Shown in pieces: positions 1 through 7,181 of a stretch of 46,667 bases of DNA (positions within the stretch are counted from its first letter, which is position 1; every line of letters starts with the position of its first letter). A program made the position numbers and the translations under genes. The stretch is from DASZMJ01 sp035551935 (lineage in GTDB: Bacteria; Planctomycetota; Planctomycetia; Isosphaerales; Isosphaeraceae). The stretch is from contig DASZMJ010000337.1 in NCBI GenBank assembly GCA_035551935.1, positions 1-46,667 of the forward strand, in the 5' to 3' direction. The notes beneath the pieces are model-generated. The model saw nothing but the letters and a program-made list of their open reading frames with translations, was not told where the DNA came from and made no database searches.

Positions 1-130
1 CCTGCGCCGGGTCGCGGCTCGGGTCAGAGGGGATCTCTACGACGCCATCGGTGACGCGTTGCGAGAGGTAACCGACCAGGACATCATCGGCTGGTTCCAA
101 CAGGCCGGCCTGTATGCAGCTCATGGGTAA
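1..130 (+). CDS. IS630-type transposase, C-terminal end (partial)
   Basis: The window opens inside an open frame (first full codon at base 2) that ends at TAA 128-130. The 42 visible residues include DLYDAIGDAL, QDIIGWFQQAG and end LYAAHG, which resembles the C-terminal tail of IS630/Tc1-mariner DDE transposases common in planctomycetes. The catalytic DDE residues lie outside the window, so activity cannot be judged. The stop codon is only 6 bases before a CTAG at 137-140, and IS630 elements are known to insert at TA within such sites. The right end of the element is therefore probably right here, against the neighbouring pseudopilin gene. No clear terminal inverted repeat can be confirmed without the other end. 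Confidence 0.7.
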   Translation, partial: LRRVAARVRGDLYDAIGDALREVTDQDIIGWFQQAGLYAAHG

Positions 131-136
131 ACCGCT

Positions 137-1018
137 CTAGAACCACCCGGGATCGACCACCTCGCCGTCGTCCCTGTGGCCGAGGAGCTGATACATCCGG
201 CCGCTCACGCCGGACTTGAGGAAGCGGACGGAGCCGTCGCCGAGCAGGAAATTCGCGCCGCCGGCGTGGTAGCTGCCGAAGCCGCCGACGTACGCGGCGC
301 TCGGCGGCGGCGGCATGGGGACGGACAATGACCTCACGAGGCCGGCGTTGACCGGCGTCCCGGTGTTCCGCAACGTCGCGCGGGTGCCGGAGGACCAGCC
401 GAGCGTCACGTCCTTCTTGACTCGCTCGCCCGCGAAGATCGTGTTCGAGGCACCGTCGTCGATATCCTCGAGCCGGACGTGGCTGTTGAGGAAGAAGACG
501 CCGTGGTTGTCGGCCGCGATCGGCGCCTCGACGTCGTGGTGGCAGGCGGCGTAATTGGTCATCCATTCGGCGCCCGACGGCGATGCGGCGTTGGCCTGGA
601 ACGGGGCGTAGTCGGTCGGGCAGGAGAGGAACGTGAAATGCATACTTCGAGCCGTCATATTTTCGGAATTATAAACACTCACGTCGAAGTTGAAGCTGTG
701 GAAGAGGTTCTTCTGCTCGAGATACGGGAGCACCCGCACGAACCAGCCAAAATGGTAGCCGGTCGGCGTGTTGCTGAGGGGGCCGTTGCCGACGTCGACG
801 ACGCCGGGGGGGAAGACGTTGTGCGACGACTCGTAGCCCTGCAAGGCCAGGCCGATCTGCATCAGGTTGTTGCAGCACTGGATCCGCCGCGCCGCCTCGC
901 GGCTCATCTGCACCGCCGGCAGGAGCAGCGCGATCAATACGCCGATGATCGCGAGCACCACGAGTAACTCGATCAGCGTGAAGGCCGCGCGCGCGGGCTT
1001 CGATCTCGGACGGTTCAT
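137..1018 (-). CDS. DUF1559 pseudopilin-like protein
   Basis: A 293-residue DUF1559 protein, the planctomycete family that carries a type IV pilin/type II pseudopilin N-terminus. The prepilin signature FTLIELLVVLAIIGVLIAL follows a short basic leader, with Glu at +5 of the mature protein. It is followed by the family helix LLPAVQMSREAARRIQCCNN. The C-terminal DUF1559 features include a DDGASNTIFAGE-like block, the loop LLGDGSVRFLKSG and a C-terminus close to DDGEVV. The residue before the cleavage site is Ala (ARAA|FTLIE) instead of the usual Gly. The start ATG overlaps the preceding gene's stop as ATGA, so it is the last gene of the secretion cassette. It is likely exported and assembled or anchored through the N-terminal helix; the function of DUF1559 itself is unknown. 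Confidence 0.88.
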   Translation of the reverse strand: MNRPRSKPARAAFTLIELLVVLAIIGVLIALLLPAVQMSREAARRIQCCNNLMQIGLALQGYESSHNVFPPGVVDVGNGPLSNTPTGYHFGWFVRVLPYLEQKNLFHSFNFDVSVYNSENMTARSMHFTFLSCPTDYAPFQANAASPSGAEWMTNYAACHHDVEAPIAADNHGVFFLNSHVRLEDIDDGASNTIFAGERVKKDVTLGWSSGTRATLRNTGTPVNAGLVRSLSVPMPPPPSAAYVGGFGSYHAGGANFLLGDGSVRFLKSGVSGRMYQLLGHRDDGEVVDPGWF

Positions 1019-1452
1019 CGCTCCCCCTCCGTCGGCTCGTGTTCTGATGGCTCAAGGATTGTCTCGATGACGTGCCGGGCCTTCTCGACCCCGACGGCCG
1101 GGAAGTCGGCCCGGATGCGCACGCGGCGATCGCCCTTCGTCTCACCCCGTTCGACCTCGATGACGACGCGGCCGGCGTGGACGCCGTCGAGGTCCGCGGC
1201 CGGGATGTCCCACGTCTCGCCGGGGTCATCGGACGACCCGGCCAGTCGCGCCGCCGCGCGGTCCAGGCCCGACTCGGCGAGCCATTCCGCCTGCAAGCGC
1301 CGCTCGTCGAGCCGACCCTGCCGACGCCGCGCCCGGCCGACGGCCAAGGTCGCCGCGGCCACGGCCAGCAGGATCGCCAGGCAGACCAGGACGATCATCA
1401 TCGTGATCCCCCGGCGCCCCCCGGTGTTGCCTCGATCAACGCGGGTTCGCAT
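1015..1452 (-). CDS. Minor pseudopilin, GspK/PilX-like
   Basis: A 145-residue protein with a basic leader ending RRG, then ITMMIVLVCLAILLAVAAAT, a class III-type membrane helix. It continues with a helical stretch QAEWLAESGLDRAAARL, typical of PilX/GspK-type minor pseudopilins. It lacks Glu+5 after the predicted G|I cleavage, as GspK proteins also do, which fits a tip position in a pseudopilus. It is much shorter than full GspK (about 300 residues) and has no large inserted domain. Its start overlaps the previous gene by 17 bases and its stop overlaps the DUF1559 start as ATGA. The exact class is inferred; pseudopilin-type export is well supported by context. Confidence 0.7.
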   Translation of the reverse strand: MRTRVDRGNTGGRRGITMMIVLVCLAILLAVAAATLAVGRARRRQGRLDERRLQAEWLAESGLDRAAARLAGSSDDPGETWDIPAADLDGVHAGRVVIEVERGETKGDRRVRIRADFPAVGVEKARHVIETILEPSEHEPTEGER

Positions 1453-1966
1453 GTGAGACCTCTCCGGTTTTCGAGAGCCGCCGGTGTCGCGCCATTTCCG
1501 CCTCGATCCGCACTTCGAGGCGCTCCTCGCCGCGCCGCTCTCCGAGCGGTCGGGCGAGGGTCAGCGCGATCCTTGGTGCTAGTTCATCCTTGAGGATTTC
1601 GAATGCGACGACCACCCGGACGGGGAGCCGATACGACTCCCGGCGCCGGACCTCACCGTTCGCGCGCTCCACGCGGTCCAGCGCCCCCTCCCGCGCCCGG
1701 TACTCGACGCGGGTGCCGTCGGGCCGGTCGAGGACGAGGGACTCGTTGGTTTCGGCATGAGTCGCGGCGTGGGCATCGCGGCGGAGGTCGCGCGCCAGGC
1801 GGGAGAGCGCGGCCCGCTCGGTGAGGAGAGTCCGCTCGGTCTTTTGCAGGCGCAAAAATAACTGGATCAACGTCGCGCACAGGAAGATGAGGATCGCGGT
1901 CACGCTGATGACCACGAGCAGCTCGACCAGGAACACGCCCCGGCGGCGCCGACGCTGGGCGATCAT
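1436..1966 (-). CDS. Minor pseudopilin, GspJ/PilW-like
   Basis: A 176-residue protein starting at the ATG at 1966. The frame is open further upstream, but that part is an Arg-rich shadow of the neighbouring gene. The leader MIAQRRRRRG is followed by VFLVELLVVISVTAILIFL, with Glu at +5 after the G|V cleavage site. The sequence after it (LARDLRRDAHAATH, then a region rich in short beta strands) resembles GspJ/PilW minor pseudopilins. Start and preceding stop overlap as ATGA, indicating translational coupling. Likely processed by a prepilin peptidase that is not encoded in this window. Confidence 0.75.
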   Translation of the reverse strand: MIAQRRRRRGVFLVELLVVISVTAILIFLCATLIQLFLRLQKTERTLLTERAALSRLARDLRRDAHAATHAETNESLVLDRPDGTRVEYRAREGALDRVERANGEVRRRESYRLPVRVVVAFEILKDELAPRIALTLARPLGERRGEERLEVRIEAEMARHRRLSKTGEVSHANPR

Positions 1967-2421
1967 GGCCCGCCCCCCCTGCGGTGGACGAAGGCCGACA
2001 ATCGCACCGGGGCCGCGTCGACGCCCGGCCGGTCGCGCCATCGGATCGCGACGCGGATTCGCTTCGACGCCGGGGGCCCGGCGACCTCGACGACCTCGAT
2101 CGCGAGGTTCGCGTCGGGGAGGGCCGATGCGGCGGCCTCGCTCAATGGTTCGCGCTTCAATCCTTCGGTCGTGAGCCGGTCCCACGGCCGCGCCGCGAGC
2201 CGTTCCATCAGGTTCGCCGCCTCCAGCGCCGCCCGCTCCCTTCGCGCCACGGCCCGCCGCTCGGCCGCGGCCCAGCCGAGCATCGGCAGCATCACGGCCA
2301 GGACCACCCCGATCATCGCCGCCGCGGCGAGCAATTCGAGCAGCGTGAACCCGCGTCGATCGGCCTTCCCCCCTCTCCCCCTGGGAGAGGGCCGGGGTAA
2401 GGGTCTCCGGGTGATTCTCAT
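1963..2421 (-). CDS. Minor pseudopilin, PilV/GspI-like
   Basis: A 152-residue prepilin. The mature N-terminus FTLLELLAAAAMIGVVLAV has Glu+5 and follows RRG. The helix continues to AALEAANLMERLAARPWDRL, a pattern typical of PilV/GspI. The leader is unusually long (about 26 residues) because it contains the translated palindromic repeat at 2371-2391 (residues PLPRPSPRGRG). No alternative start codon lies between the repeat and the cleavage site, so the ATG at 2421 is required; it overlaps the upstream GspF-like stop as ATGA. The leader would be removed on processing, which may explain why the repeat is tolerated. Confidence 0.78.
   Translation of the reverse strand: MRITRRPLPRPSPRGRGGKADRRGFTLLELLAAAAMIGVVLAVMLPMLGWAAAERRAVARRERAALEAANLMERLAARPWDRLTTEGLKREPLSEAAASALPDANLAIEVVEVAGPPASKRIRVAIRWRDRPGVDAAPVRLSAFVHRRGGGP
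2371..2391. repeat. Palindromic repeat inside a prepilin leader
   Basis: Perfect 9-bp arms CCCTCTCCC (2371-2379) and GGGAGAGGG (2383-2391) with a 3-nt loop, flanked by GCCGGGGTAAGGG. This composition matches a palindromic repeat type widespread between genes in many GC-rich bacteria (recognised from memory). Here it is translated as part of the PilV-like leader. Related sequence occurs at 26905-26940. Confidence 0.6.
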
Positions 2422-3629
2422 CGTGCCATCCCCTCGATCAAGGCCGCCAGCGGCGCGATGTAGCCGACGGCGACCAGCGCCACGACGCCGCCGACGGCGA
2501 TCACGGCCAGGACGTGCCCGGCCTGGAGGAGCAACCGCAGGCGGTCGTCGAGGCGACGCTCGGCGCGCGCGGCCAGCTCGCGGAGGGCCCACGGCACGTT
2601 GCCCACACGAGCGGCCGACTGGAGCACGGCCAGCCCGTCGCGACCGACCAGGCCCGAGGCCCGCAACGCCTCGGCCCAGTCGCCCCCCGCCTCGACCCGC
2701 CCCGTGATGCGCCTCAGGCGGCGCCGGGCCCAGCCGTGCGGGTCGCTCGCGGCGAGCGATTTCAGGCCGTCGGCCAGCGGCAGGCGCGACTCCATCACCG
2801 TCGCCAGCGACCGCAAGAGGGCCGCGACGTGCCTCGGGCGCCAGAGGCGGTTGATGGTGGGAAGATAGGCCAGCACCCGTGCCATGGCGATGAATCCGAC
2901 ACCGGCCAGGATCGAGACGACGAGCAGCGCCCCCGACTCGGCGATGTCCCACCGTCGGAACGCCCGGATGAACCACCGCGTCACCCCCGGCAGCGGGAGG
3001 CGATAGGCGTCGTAGAGTTGCATGAGGACCGGGATCACCCACTGCGTGAAGTAGACCGCGGCCAGCGGCGTCGCCCCGAGCACGACGAGCAGATATGCCG
3101 CCCGCCAGGCCAGCCCTTCGGCGATCGGCCGGCGGGCGGCGCGGGCGGCGAGGAGGTCGTCGAGGGCCTCGGCGAGCCGGCCCGTTTCCCAGCCGACCCG
3201 GACGGCCATCCGCGCCTCGGCCCAGACCAGCCCCGGCACGCGGTCGAGCGCATCGGGCAAGGACATTCCCCCCTCGACCAGTTTCGCGAGCCGGCGGACT
3301 TTGAAGCGATAGCCGCCCCGGCAGAGGTCGGCGAACGCCTCCAGGCCCGGTCCCAGCGGCATCCCGCGCCGCGACGCCAGCGCCAGGACCCAGGCCAGCG
3401 TCTCCTGCCTCGGCCTCCAGAGCCGCAGCAGCAGCACGAACGGAGCGAGGACCAGGAACGGCGCTAGCACGATCGCGAGGTAAGCCGTCGCGTCGAGCCT
3501 CGGCATCGCCGCGGCGAAGGCGACCGCGCAGAGGCCCACCGCGACCATCAGGTGCCGCAGGCCGAGGCCCTCCGACACCGGCAGGATCGACACCGGGTCG
3601 CGGTCCGGCGCGGTCGGCTGGCGCGTCAT
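2418..3629 (-). CDS. Type II secretion system F family protein (third copy)
   Basis: A 403-residue inner-membrane platform protein of the GspF/PilC family. The start is the ATG at 3629, overlapping the upstream stop as ATGA; an open frame continues upstream but only as a shadow. Two extra hydrophobic segments lie at the N-terminus (about residues 25-70). They are followed by a T2SSF half with LVEGGMSLPDALDRV and WETGRLAEALDDLL, and a second half with LATVMESRLPLADGLKSLA and SAARVGNVPWALRELA. A final membrane segment is near HVLAVIAVGGVVALVAVG. GspF recruits the secretion ATPase and pseudopilins. It is the most divergent of the three copies because of its N-terminal membrane extension. Confidence 0.85.
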   Translation of the reverse strand: MTRQPTAPDRDPVSILPVSEGLGLRHLMVAVGLCAVAFAAAMPRLDATAYLAIVLAPFLVLAPFVLLLRLWRPRQETLAWVLALASRRGMPLGPGLEAFADLCRGGYRFKVRRLAKLVEGGMSLPDALDRVPGLVWAEARMAVRVGWETGRLAEALDDLLAARAARRPIAEGLAWRAAYLLVVLGATPLAAVYFTQWVIPVLMQLYDAYRLPLPGVTRWFIRAFRRWDIAESGALLVVSILAGVGFIAMARVLAYLPTINRLWRPRHVAALLRSLATVMESRLPLADGLKSLAASDPHGWARRRLRRITGRVEAGGDWAEALRASGLVGRDGLAVLQSAARVGNVPWALRELAARAERRLDDRLRLLLQAGHVLAVIAVGGVVALVAVGYIAPLAALIEGMAR

Positions 3630-4792
3630 CCGCCGCCCCCTTTCCACCAGTCGACGAGGTCGGCGAGCCAGTCGCTGATCTGCTGGATCAGGCTGGGGCG
3701 CCCCGCGCCCCAGTATCGGAACATCTGGAACATGTCCCACATCGGCCAGAACAGGGCCACGAGCGTCAGGCCGATGCCCCAGAGGACGAGCACGACCGCG
3801 AGGAGGTTGCAGAGCGAGCCGACGACCCGGACGTACGAGCGCGCCCGCAGCTCGAACAACCCGCCCATCATGCGGAGGGCCTCGGGCAAGGCGCCGTGGC
3901 CTTCGGCCCAGGCGAGGAGCCTCGCGAAGCCCGCCGGGAACGGCGACCGGCGACCGATCGCCTCGCCGAGCGACCGGCCCGCCTCGACCTCGTGCGCCAG
4001 CGACCGGCCGATCCCCTCCAGCCTCGGCTCGCCGACCCCCGCGCCGGCCAGGGCCAGCGCCTCGGTCAGCGGGACCTCGGCCTCCAGCAAGAGCGCCAGC
4101 AGTTGCGTGAACTCGGCCAGGGCCGTCCAGCGCCGGAGGCGGCGGAACGGGGGCAGGTCGAAGCGGAGCCGGCGGCGGGCGAACGGCCAGCGGGCCAAGA
4201 GCGCACCGGCCGCGACCAGGACGATCGCCGTCGGTCCAACCCACTCCCAGGGGACTTCGGCCAGGAACCGCGAGGCCGCGAACAGCCAGCGGGTCAGCAG
4301 CGGGGTCGGGATGTCGAGCTCGCGGTAGGTCGCGGCGAGCTGCGGAGTGACCACGCCGAGGATGAACAGGAAGACGGCCGAGGCCAGGCCCAGGAGGAGG
4401 CCGGGATAGATCAGGCGGGCGGCCAGGTCGCGACGCAGGGCGCGGCCGACGTCCTGGTGGGCGGCGAACCGGGCGAGCAGGTCGGCGAGGTGGCCCGATC
4501 GGGTCGCGGCCCGGACCAGGCCGCGTAGGTGGGGCGGGACGCGGGCGCCTTGACGGCCGATCGCGTCATCGAAGGATGTCCCTCGCTCCAGGTCCACGGC
4601 CAACGTCGCGACCGCCCGCCGCAATCGGCCGCGGGGCAATTCCTCGGCCAGCGCCGCCAGGCCGCCGGCCAGCGGCTGGCCCGCGCCGGCGAGGCCCGCG
4701 ACCTGCCGGACCAGCTCGGCGGCGTCGTCGCCCGACAGGGCGCCGCCGAGGTGAGCCGACACGGGAGCGGGTTCGTCGCGGTCGGGTGGCAT
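3626..4792 (-). CDS. Type II secretion system F family protein (second copy)
   Basis: A 388-residue GspF/PilC-like platform protein. Two repeated T2SSF halves are visible: LERGTSFDDAIGRQ with ATRSGHLADLLARFA, and LLALLLEAEVPLTEALALAG with AEGHGALPEALRMM. Three membrane segments lie at LIYPGLLLGLASAVFLFIL, WVGPTAIVLVAAGALLA and LLAVVLVLWGIGLTLVALF, the standard GspF pattern. The length is close to the family norm of about 400. It lies 13 bases after the first GspF copy and overlaps the third by ATGA. The C-terminus has an extra Trp-rich tail (DWLADLVDWWKGGGG), not usual for the family. Confidence 0.88.
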   Translation of the reverse strand: MPPDRDEPAPVSAHLGGALSGDDAAELVRQVAGLAGAGQPLAGGLAALAEELPRGRLRRAVATLAVDLERGTSFDDAIGRQGARVPPHLRGLVRAATRSGHLADLLARFAAHQDVGRALRRDLAARLIYPGLLLGLASAVFLFILGVVTPQLAATYRELDIPTPLLTRWLFAASRFLAEVPWEWVGPTAIVLVAAGALLARWPFARRRLRFDLPPFRRLRRWTALAEFTQLLALLLEAEVPLTEALALAGAGVGEPRLEGIGRSLAHEVEAGRSLGEAIGRRSPFPAGFARLLAWAEGHGALPEALRMMGGLFELRARSYVRVVGSLCNLLAVVLVLWGIGLTLVALFWPMWDMFQMFRYWGAGRPSLIQQISDWLADLVDWWKGGGG

Positions 4793-4805
4793 CCAAAGAG
4801 TTCCA

Positions 4806-5876
4806 TCAGTTTCCGAGGTTCTGGAGCAGGATCGAGAGCGGCACGAAGAGGGCCAGCGTGTAGAGGGCCGTCGCGCCGGCGCCGATGACGAGCAGGAGGA
4901 GAGTCGGCAAGGCCTCGCGGATCCAGTCGGCCCGGCGGAGGGCCCGGCGGCGGTAGGTCGCGGCGGCGTGCCGCAACGACGCGGCGAAGTCGCCCCGGGC
5001 CTGGCACGCGACCAGCATCCAGCGGAGCAGGGGGGGGAATCCCTCGGCCCCGCGGGTCGACGAGCCGGCCGACATGCCCCGGCGGGTCGCCTCGGCCACC
5101 GACCGCCCGGCGGCCACGAGGCGCCGATCGCCGGTCGCGTCGGCCGCGAGCGTGACCGCGCGATCGAGCGGCACCCGATGATCGATCAGGAGCGCCAGCA
5201 GCTCCGCGAATCCCGCCGCGCGGGCGTCGGCCATCGCCGCGCGTGCCCAGGGAACCCACGCGAGCAGCGCCCCGGCCCTCCCCGGCCCGAGCCCCGCCGA
5301 GCGGCCCGTCCATGCCCACGCGACTCCCAAGGCCACGAACCCCGCCGGCACGACCGGCACCCAGAGCGCCGCCGACTGTTCCAGCCGTTCCAGGAGCCAG
5401 AGCGCCCCACGGACCGGCAGCCGGAACCCCTCCGCCGCCGCCAGCAAGCGGGGGACGACCTCGAGCACCAGCCCCACGAACAGCCCGTAGGCCAGCACCA
5501 GCACCATCAACGGATACACCAGCGCCTGGCCGATCTCCCACCTCAGCTCGGCGACCCCGCGCGCGAAGGTCGCCAGCCCTTCGAGCGCCACCGGCAATCG
5601 GCCGGCCCTCAATCCCGCCTCGACGACCGCCCGGTAGAGCGTCGGGATGCGCGCCCGCTCGGCCTCCAGCGCCTCAGGCAGCGTCTCGCCCCGCGCCAAT
5701 CGATCGCCGAGGGTCGCGGCGATCGCCCCGAGGCCGCCCCCGGCGTCGAGCGCCCGCAGGCCCCGGTCCAGCGGCACCCCGGCCCGGACCAGCGCGGCGA
5801 TCTCGTCGTTCAGGGCGATCAGGTCCCGCAGCGCCAGCCGCCCGCCGAGGACGGCCCCGGCTTGTTCACCGTTCAT
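4806..5876 (-). CDS. Type II secretion system F family protein (first copy)
   Basis: A 356-residue GspF/PilC-like protein and the first gene of the cassette. The N-terminal half has LVRAGVPLDRGLRAL, GETLPEALEAE and VEAGLRAGRLPVALEGLA. The second half has LLALLIDHRVPLDRAVTLA and ACQARGDFAASLRHAA. Membrane segments lie at ALVYPLMVLVLAYGLFVGL, VPVVPAGFVALGVAWAW and LPTLLLLVIGAGATALYTL. It is slightly shorter than typical GspF. The ATG at 5876 is preceded by about 140 bases containing the palindromic element at 5931-6015, so transcription of the cassette probably starts in that gap; no promoter was identifiable. No ATPase (GspE) or secretin gene is present in the window. Confidence 0.86.
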   Translation of the reverse strand: MNGEQAGAVLGGRLALRDLIALNDEIAALVRAGVPLDRGLRALDAGGGLGAIAATLGDRLARGETLPEALEAERARIPTLYRAVVEAGLRAGRLPVALEGLATFARGVAELRWEIGQALVYPLMVLVLAYGLFVGLVLEVVPRLLAAAEGFRLPVRGALWLLERLEQSAALWVPVVPAGFVALGVAWAWTGRSAGLGPGRAGALLAWVPWARAAMADARAAGFAELLALLIDHRVPLDRAVTLAADATGDRRLVAAGRSVAEATRRGMSAGSSTRGAEGFPPLLRWMLVACQARGDFAASLRHAAATYRRRALRRADWIREALPTLLLLVIGAGATALYTLALFVPLSILLQNLGN

Positions 5877-5930
5877 GCGGCGAATCTATCACATTTGTCT
5901 GAGGTCCGCAAGCGGGCCGCTCTCGCGGAA

Positions 5931-6015
5931 AAGTGCTGAGTGCTGAGTAACGAGTGCTGAGTGAAGAAGAGAGCGAGTGTCTTACTTCCTCTTCACTCAG
6001 CACTCAGCACTTTTT
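5931..6015. repeat. GTGCTGAGT-type inverted repeat, copy 1
   Basis: Left arm 5931-5948 reads as two GTGCTGAGT units and pairs with 5995-6012 (18 of 18 bases). An inner copy at 5953-5966 can pair alternatively with 5991-6004. A T-run follows the right arm at 6011-6015. A second copy of the same words lies at 19514-19596, so this is a dispersed repeat. Its position just past the stop of the minus-strand gene ending at 6017 means it could also work as a terminator. Confidence 0.75.
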
Positions 6016-6016
6016 G

Positions 6017-6433
6017 TCATTCTCCGCCGAGGAGGTGCTGGCTCGACTGGAAGATGCGGGTGCGACGGGAGGTGTCGGCGGCGGCGGGCTGCTCGGCGCG
6101 GGCGCGGAGGTCGTCGAGGTTGGCCTGGCAGAAGGGGCAGCCGACGAAGTCGAGGTGGAAGCTCAGGTACGAGGCGAGGTCGGGGTCGAGGGCGTCGAGC
6201 AGGAAGCTGCCGAGTTGCTGGCGAGTCGGGCACGAGAGCCGGCCGCGGCGCCAGATCGCGCCGAGCGAGTGGAGGCCGACGTCGCCGCGGTCCTGGCGGA
6301 CGTCCTCGAGGCGGGCTCGCAGCTCGGCCGAGCCGCGGAGGGCCTTCTCGACCTGCGCCATCGCCTCGGCCGGCAGGGTCTCGGCGAGGTAGGCGCGGAG
6401 GGCATCGTCGTCGATGACTATCGGGTGAGACAT
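6017..6433 (-). CDS. Small Cys/His protein, putative anti-sigma or sigma-associated factor
   Basis: A 138-residue soluble protein encoded 15 bases after the ECF sigma gene. It has a Cys in SCPTRQQLG and a cluster HLDFVGCPFCQANL, giving a His-x5-Cys-x2-Cys arrangement, similar but not identical to the His-x3-Cys-x2-Cys of zinc anti-sigma (ZAS) domains. No membrane segment is visible, so it would be a cytoplasmic regulator. Co-transcription with the sigma factor supports a partner role; this is inference from context. The ATG at 6433 is the only reasonable start. Confidence 0.55.
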   Translation of the reverse strand: MSHPIVIDDDALRAYLAETLPAEAMAQVEKALRGSAELRARLEDVRQDRGDVGLHSLGAIWRRGRLSCPTRQQLGSFLLDALDPDLASYLSFHLDFVGCPFCQANLDDLRARAEQPAAADTSRRTRIFQSSQHLLGGE

Positions 6434-6448
6434 GAGTGAATCCGCCCC

Positions 6449-7072
6449 TCAACCCAGGTCGTCCAGGCCGAACCCGGCGCGGCGGGCCATGTCCTTGAGC
6501 CGGCTGACGGCCTGGAACTTGAAGCTGGCGACGGCCTGCTCGGTCATGCCGAGGTGCCTGGCGACGTCCTTGTTGGCCCACCCCTTGACGATCAGGAGCT
6601 CGAGGCAGCGGAGCCGGTCGTAGTCGCCGCGCGCCAGCCATTCGCGGACGAGCTGGCCCATCGCCTCGGTCAAGAGCCGCTCCTCGGCCACGCGGCGCTC
6701 GTCGCTGCGGGCGATGCTCGAGGCGGCCCGGCCGGTGCCGGGGACTTCTTCGAGCGGACGGCCGTGGTCGTCGGAGCCGAACTGGTCGATCGGCCGCCGG
6801 CCCTGCTTGCGGAGGTGGTCGGTCAGCTTGTGCGCGGCGATCGAGAAGAGGTAGGCCTCCATGTCCCGCTTCTCGTCGTAGTGCGGCAGGCTGGTCAGGA
6901 AGCCGACGAAGGTCTCCTGGACCACGTCCTCGCTGGTCGAGCGGTCGCGGAGGCGGCTGTCGACGAATGCGAGCAGCCGGCCCTCGTACCGCTCGATGAG
7001 CTGCTGCCAGGCCCGGGCGTCGCCGGCACGGACGCGGCCGATCAGGAGCCGCTCGGCGTCGGAGGTGGCCAT
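6449..7072 (-). CDS. ECF-type RNA polymerase sigma factor
   Basis: A 207-residue sigma-70 family ECF factor. Region 2 is visible as AWQQLIERYEGRLLAFVDSR, STSEDVVQETFVGFL and DMEAYLFSIAAHKLTDHLRK. Region 4 follows as RLRCLELLIVKGWANKDVARHLGMTE with helix-turn-helix AVASFKFQAVSRL. A variable linker of about 45 residues separates them. Region 3 is absent, as expected for ECF factors. It would redirect RNA polymerase to a small regulon, probably under control of the adjacent Cys/His protein. The start ATG at 7072 is preceded by about 110 non-coding bases in which no confident promoter was found. Confidence 0.92.
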   Translation of the reverse strand: MATSDAERLLIGRVRAGDARAWQQLIERYEGRLLAFVDSRLRDRSTSEDVVQETFVGFLTSLPHYDEKRDMEAYLFSIAAHKLTDHLRKQGRRPIDQFGSDDHGRPLEEVPGTGRAASSIARSDERRVAEERLLTEAMGQLVREWLARGDYDRLRCLELLIVKGWANKDVARHLGMTEQAVASFKFQAVSRLKDMARRAGFGLDDLG

Positions 7073-7181
7073 CGGTCCGCACGTGCCCCGGGGGTGCCTC
7101 GGAACGGGTCCAACGACTCCCCCGCATTCTAAACCGGCCGCCGGGTGCTTGCCTACACCCGACGCACGATTCCGCGGACCT

